Assembly: GCA_001412365.1 (NCBI GenBank)
Contig: LKUE01000212.1
Coordinates: 1-22,534 of the forward strand
From: Desulfuromonas sp. SDB
GTDB lineage: Bacteria > SDB-A
Direction: 5' to 3'
DNA: 22,534 bases
The stretch's first letter is position 1. Each line of letters starts with the position of its first letter. Below are positions 21,463 through 22,534 of this stretch, piece by piece. The notes under the pieces were generated by a model, which ran no database searches, was not told the origin of the DNA, and saw only the letters and a list, made by a program, of their open reading frames with translations. A program made the translations under genes and the position numbers.

Positions 21463-22534
21463 TTTACAATTCAAACCAACTGCAAACAACTGGAGAACAA
21501 TCTCTAACCCCCAAAGCCATAGTTGAAATTTTAGATCAGTATATTATCGGACAGAAGGATGCAAAGAAAGCAGTAGCGGTAGCAGTTCGGAACCGCTGGA
21601 GGCGATTACAAATTCCCAAAAATCTCCGGGAAGATGTAATTCCTGCCAATATTTTGATGATTGGACCTACCGGGGTAGGGAAAACTGAAATTGCCCGGAG
21701 ATTAGCTAAGTTACTTAATGCCCCCTTTGTTAAAGATGAAGCTACCAGGTACACTGAAGTTGGTTATGTCGGAAAAAATGTGACTTCCATGATCAGAGAC
21801 CTTGTTCACACTGCTGCCTCCATGATCAGAACCCAGATTTCAAATAAGGTGGAACCCTTAGCCCGGAAGAAAGCAGAAGATAGAGTGTTGAGTATATTGC
21901 TGCCCAGTTCAAAAGGAGTTCAGGACAGCTCTACCCAAACCAGGGAACATCTCAGGGATATGCTTAGAAAGGGTCTGTTAGATGACCGGGAAATAGACAT
22001 TCCCATGTCATCCAGTCATCACCGCCCCTTTGTGGAGGTATTTTCACCGGCAGGGGTTGAAGAAATGGGATTGAATATCCAGGACATGATAAGTAATATC
22101 TCTCCGCACCGGAAAAAAAGCAAAAAAGTACGGGTGAAAGATGGTCTGGAGTTATTGTTTCAGGAAGAACTAAATGGATTGGTTGATGAACATGATATCC
22201 GAAAGGAAGCCTGTGAATTAGCTGCTAATGAAGGGATAATATTTATTGATGAGATAGATAAAATTGCCAGCCGCAGGGGAACTACTAATACCAAGGGAGG
22301 TCCGGATGTCTCCAGGGAAGGGGTGCAAAGAGATCTTTTGCCAATTATTGAAGGCACTACGGTTCAAACCAGATACGGATCAGTGAATACCGATCACATA
22401 TTATTTATTGCCAGCGGAGCTTTTAATATGAGTAGTCCTTCTGATATGATTCCAGAACTGCAGGGGCGTTTCCCCATTAAAGTTAGATTAGATGATCTTA
22501 CTCAGCAGGATTTTTTGAGAATATTAACTGAACC
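21459..22534 (+). CDS. hslU: ATP-dependent protease ATPase subunit HslU (truncated by the window end)
   Basis: An AAA+ unfoldase that feeds substrates to HslV. The frame from TTG at 21459 gives LTPKAIVEILDQYIIGQKDAKKAVAVAVRNRWRR, Walker A GPTGVGKTE, EATRYTEVGYVGKNV, the intermediate I-domain at about residues 110-240, Walker B FIDEIDKI and the ending ELQGRFPIKVRLDDL before the edge. 358 codons are present of the usual ~440-460, so the C-terminal sensor-2 region and the tail that docks into HslV lie outside. The TTG overlaps the hslV stop (TTGA). No ATG is available before the conserved YIIGQ region, which forces a TTG start. The frame has no stop or shift. Confidence 0.96.
   Translation, partial: MIYNSNQLQTTGEQSLTPKAIVEILDQYIIGQKDAKKAVAVAVRNRWRRLQIPKNLREDVIPANILMIGPTGVGKTEIARRLAKLLNAPFVKDEATRYTEVGYVGKNVTSMIRDLVHTAASMIRTQISNKVEPLARKKAEDRVLSILLPSSKGVQDSSTQTREHLRDMLRKGLLDDREIDIPMSSSHHRPFVEVFSPAGVEEMGLNIQDMISNISPHRKKSKKVRVKDGLELLFQEELNGLVDEHDIRKEACELAANEGIIFIDEIDKIASRRGTTNTKGGPDVSREGVQRDLLPIIEGTTVQTRYGSVNTDHILFIASGAFNMSSPSDMIPELQGRFPIKVRLDDLTQQDFLRILTE

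Noticed and set aside
1-22534. CRISPR array, transposase, phage or plasmid genes
   Set aside because: No regularly spaced repeats, terminal inverted repeats, transposase motifs or phage proteins were seen; all the DNA is accounted for by chromosomal genes.

Overview
The window is chromosomal DNA from a Gram-negative bacterium, AT-rich by eye (roughly 37-40% G+C). KdsA (Kdo for lipopolysaccharide), lipoprotein signal peptides, IspG (MEP isoprenoid pathway) and clear Shine-Dalgarno (SD) sequences before most genes support this. The mix of a CPxC zinc-ribbon protein, YbbR, a class II-type KdsA, NfeD/slipin and HslVU would fit an uncultured lineage near the FCB superphylum (Cloacimonadota or Marinimicrobia, for example). 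That placement is a low-confidence guess made without any database search. Gene density is very high, no gap exceeds about 215 bases, and no mobile element, phage gene or CRISPR array was seen.

Layout. (1) 1-3431, + strand: lower glycolysis and housekeeping, with the gap 3' end, pgk, tpiA, secG with a long acidic tail, rplU, rpmA and tRNA-Gly(CCC). (2) 3430-6013, - strand: ispG, coaE and an exported TPR protein, all overlapping. (3) 6014-6225: divergent promoter region. (4) 6226-8181, + strand: a YbbR-domain protein and tsaD, which appears to start at AUU immediately after the ybbR stop codon. (5) 8172-8948, - strand: deoC. (6) 9036-16312, + strand: comM, then five closely packed genes of poorly known function (zinc-ribbon protein, TlpA-like thioredoxin lipoprotein, small pseudopilin-like lipoprotein with a 10-G tract, GNAT-like protein, tail-anchored TPR protein with polyproline linkers), then a creatininase-family amidohydrolase and kdsA. 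(7) 16392-22534, + strand: a good sigma-70 type promoter, then gmd, mazG, short nfeD, slipin, guaB, hslV and hslU (cut by the window end).

Most of the window is ordinary core metabolism and protein quality control. The least explained part is 10605-14706, which reads as a co-transcribed module linking cytoplasmic, membrane and periplasmic proteins. The most unusual sequence-level observations are two genes whose conserved or functionally required N-termini force a non-canonical AUN start (AUU for tsaD, AUA for the small lipoprotein), a G10 tract inside a lipoprotein gene, and a SecG tail of about 105 residues with no basic residue.
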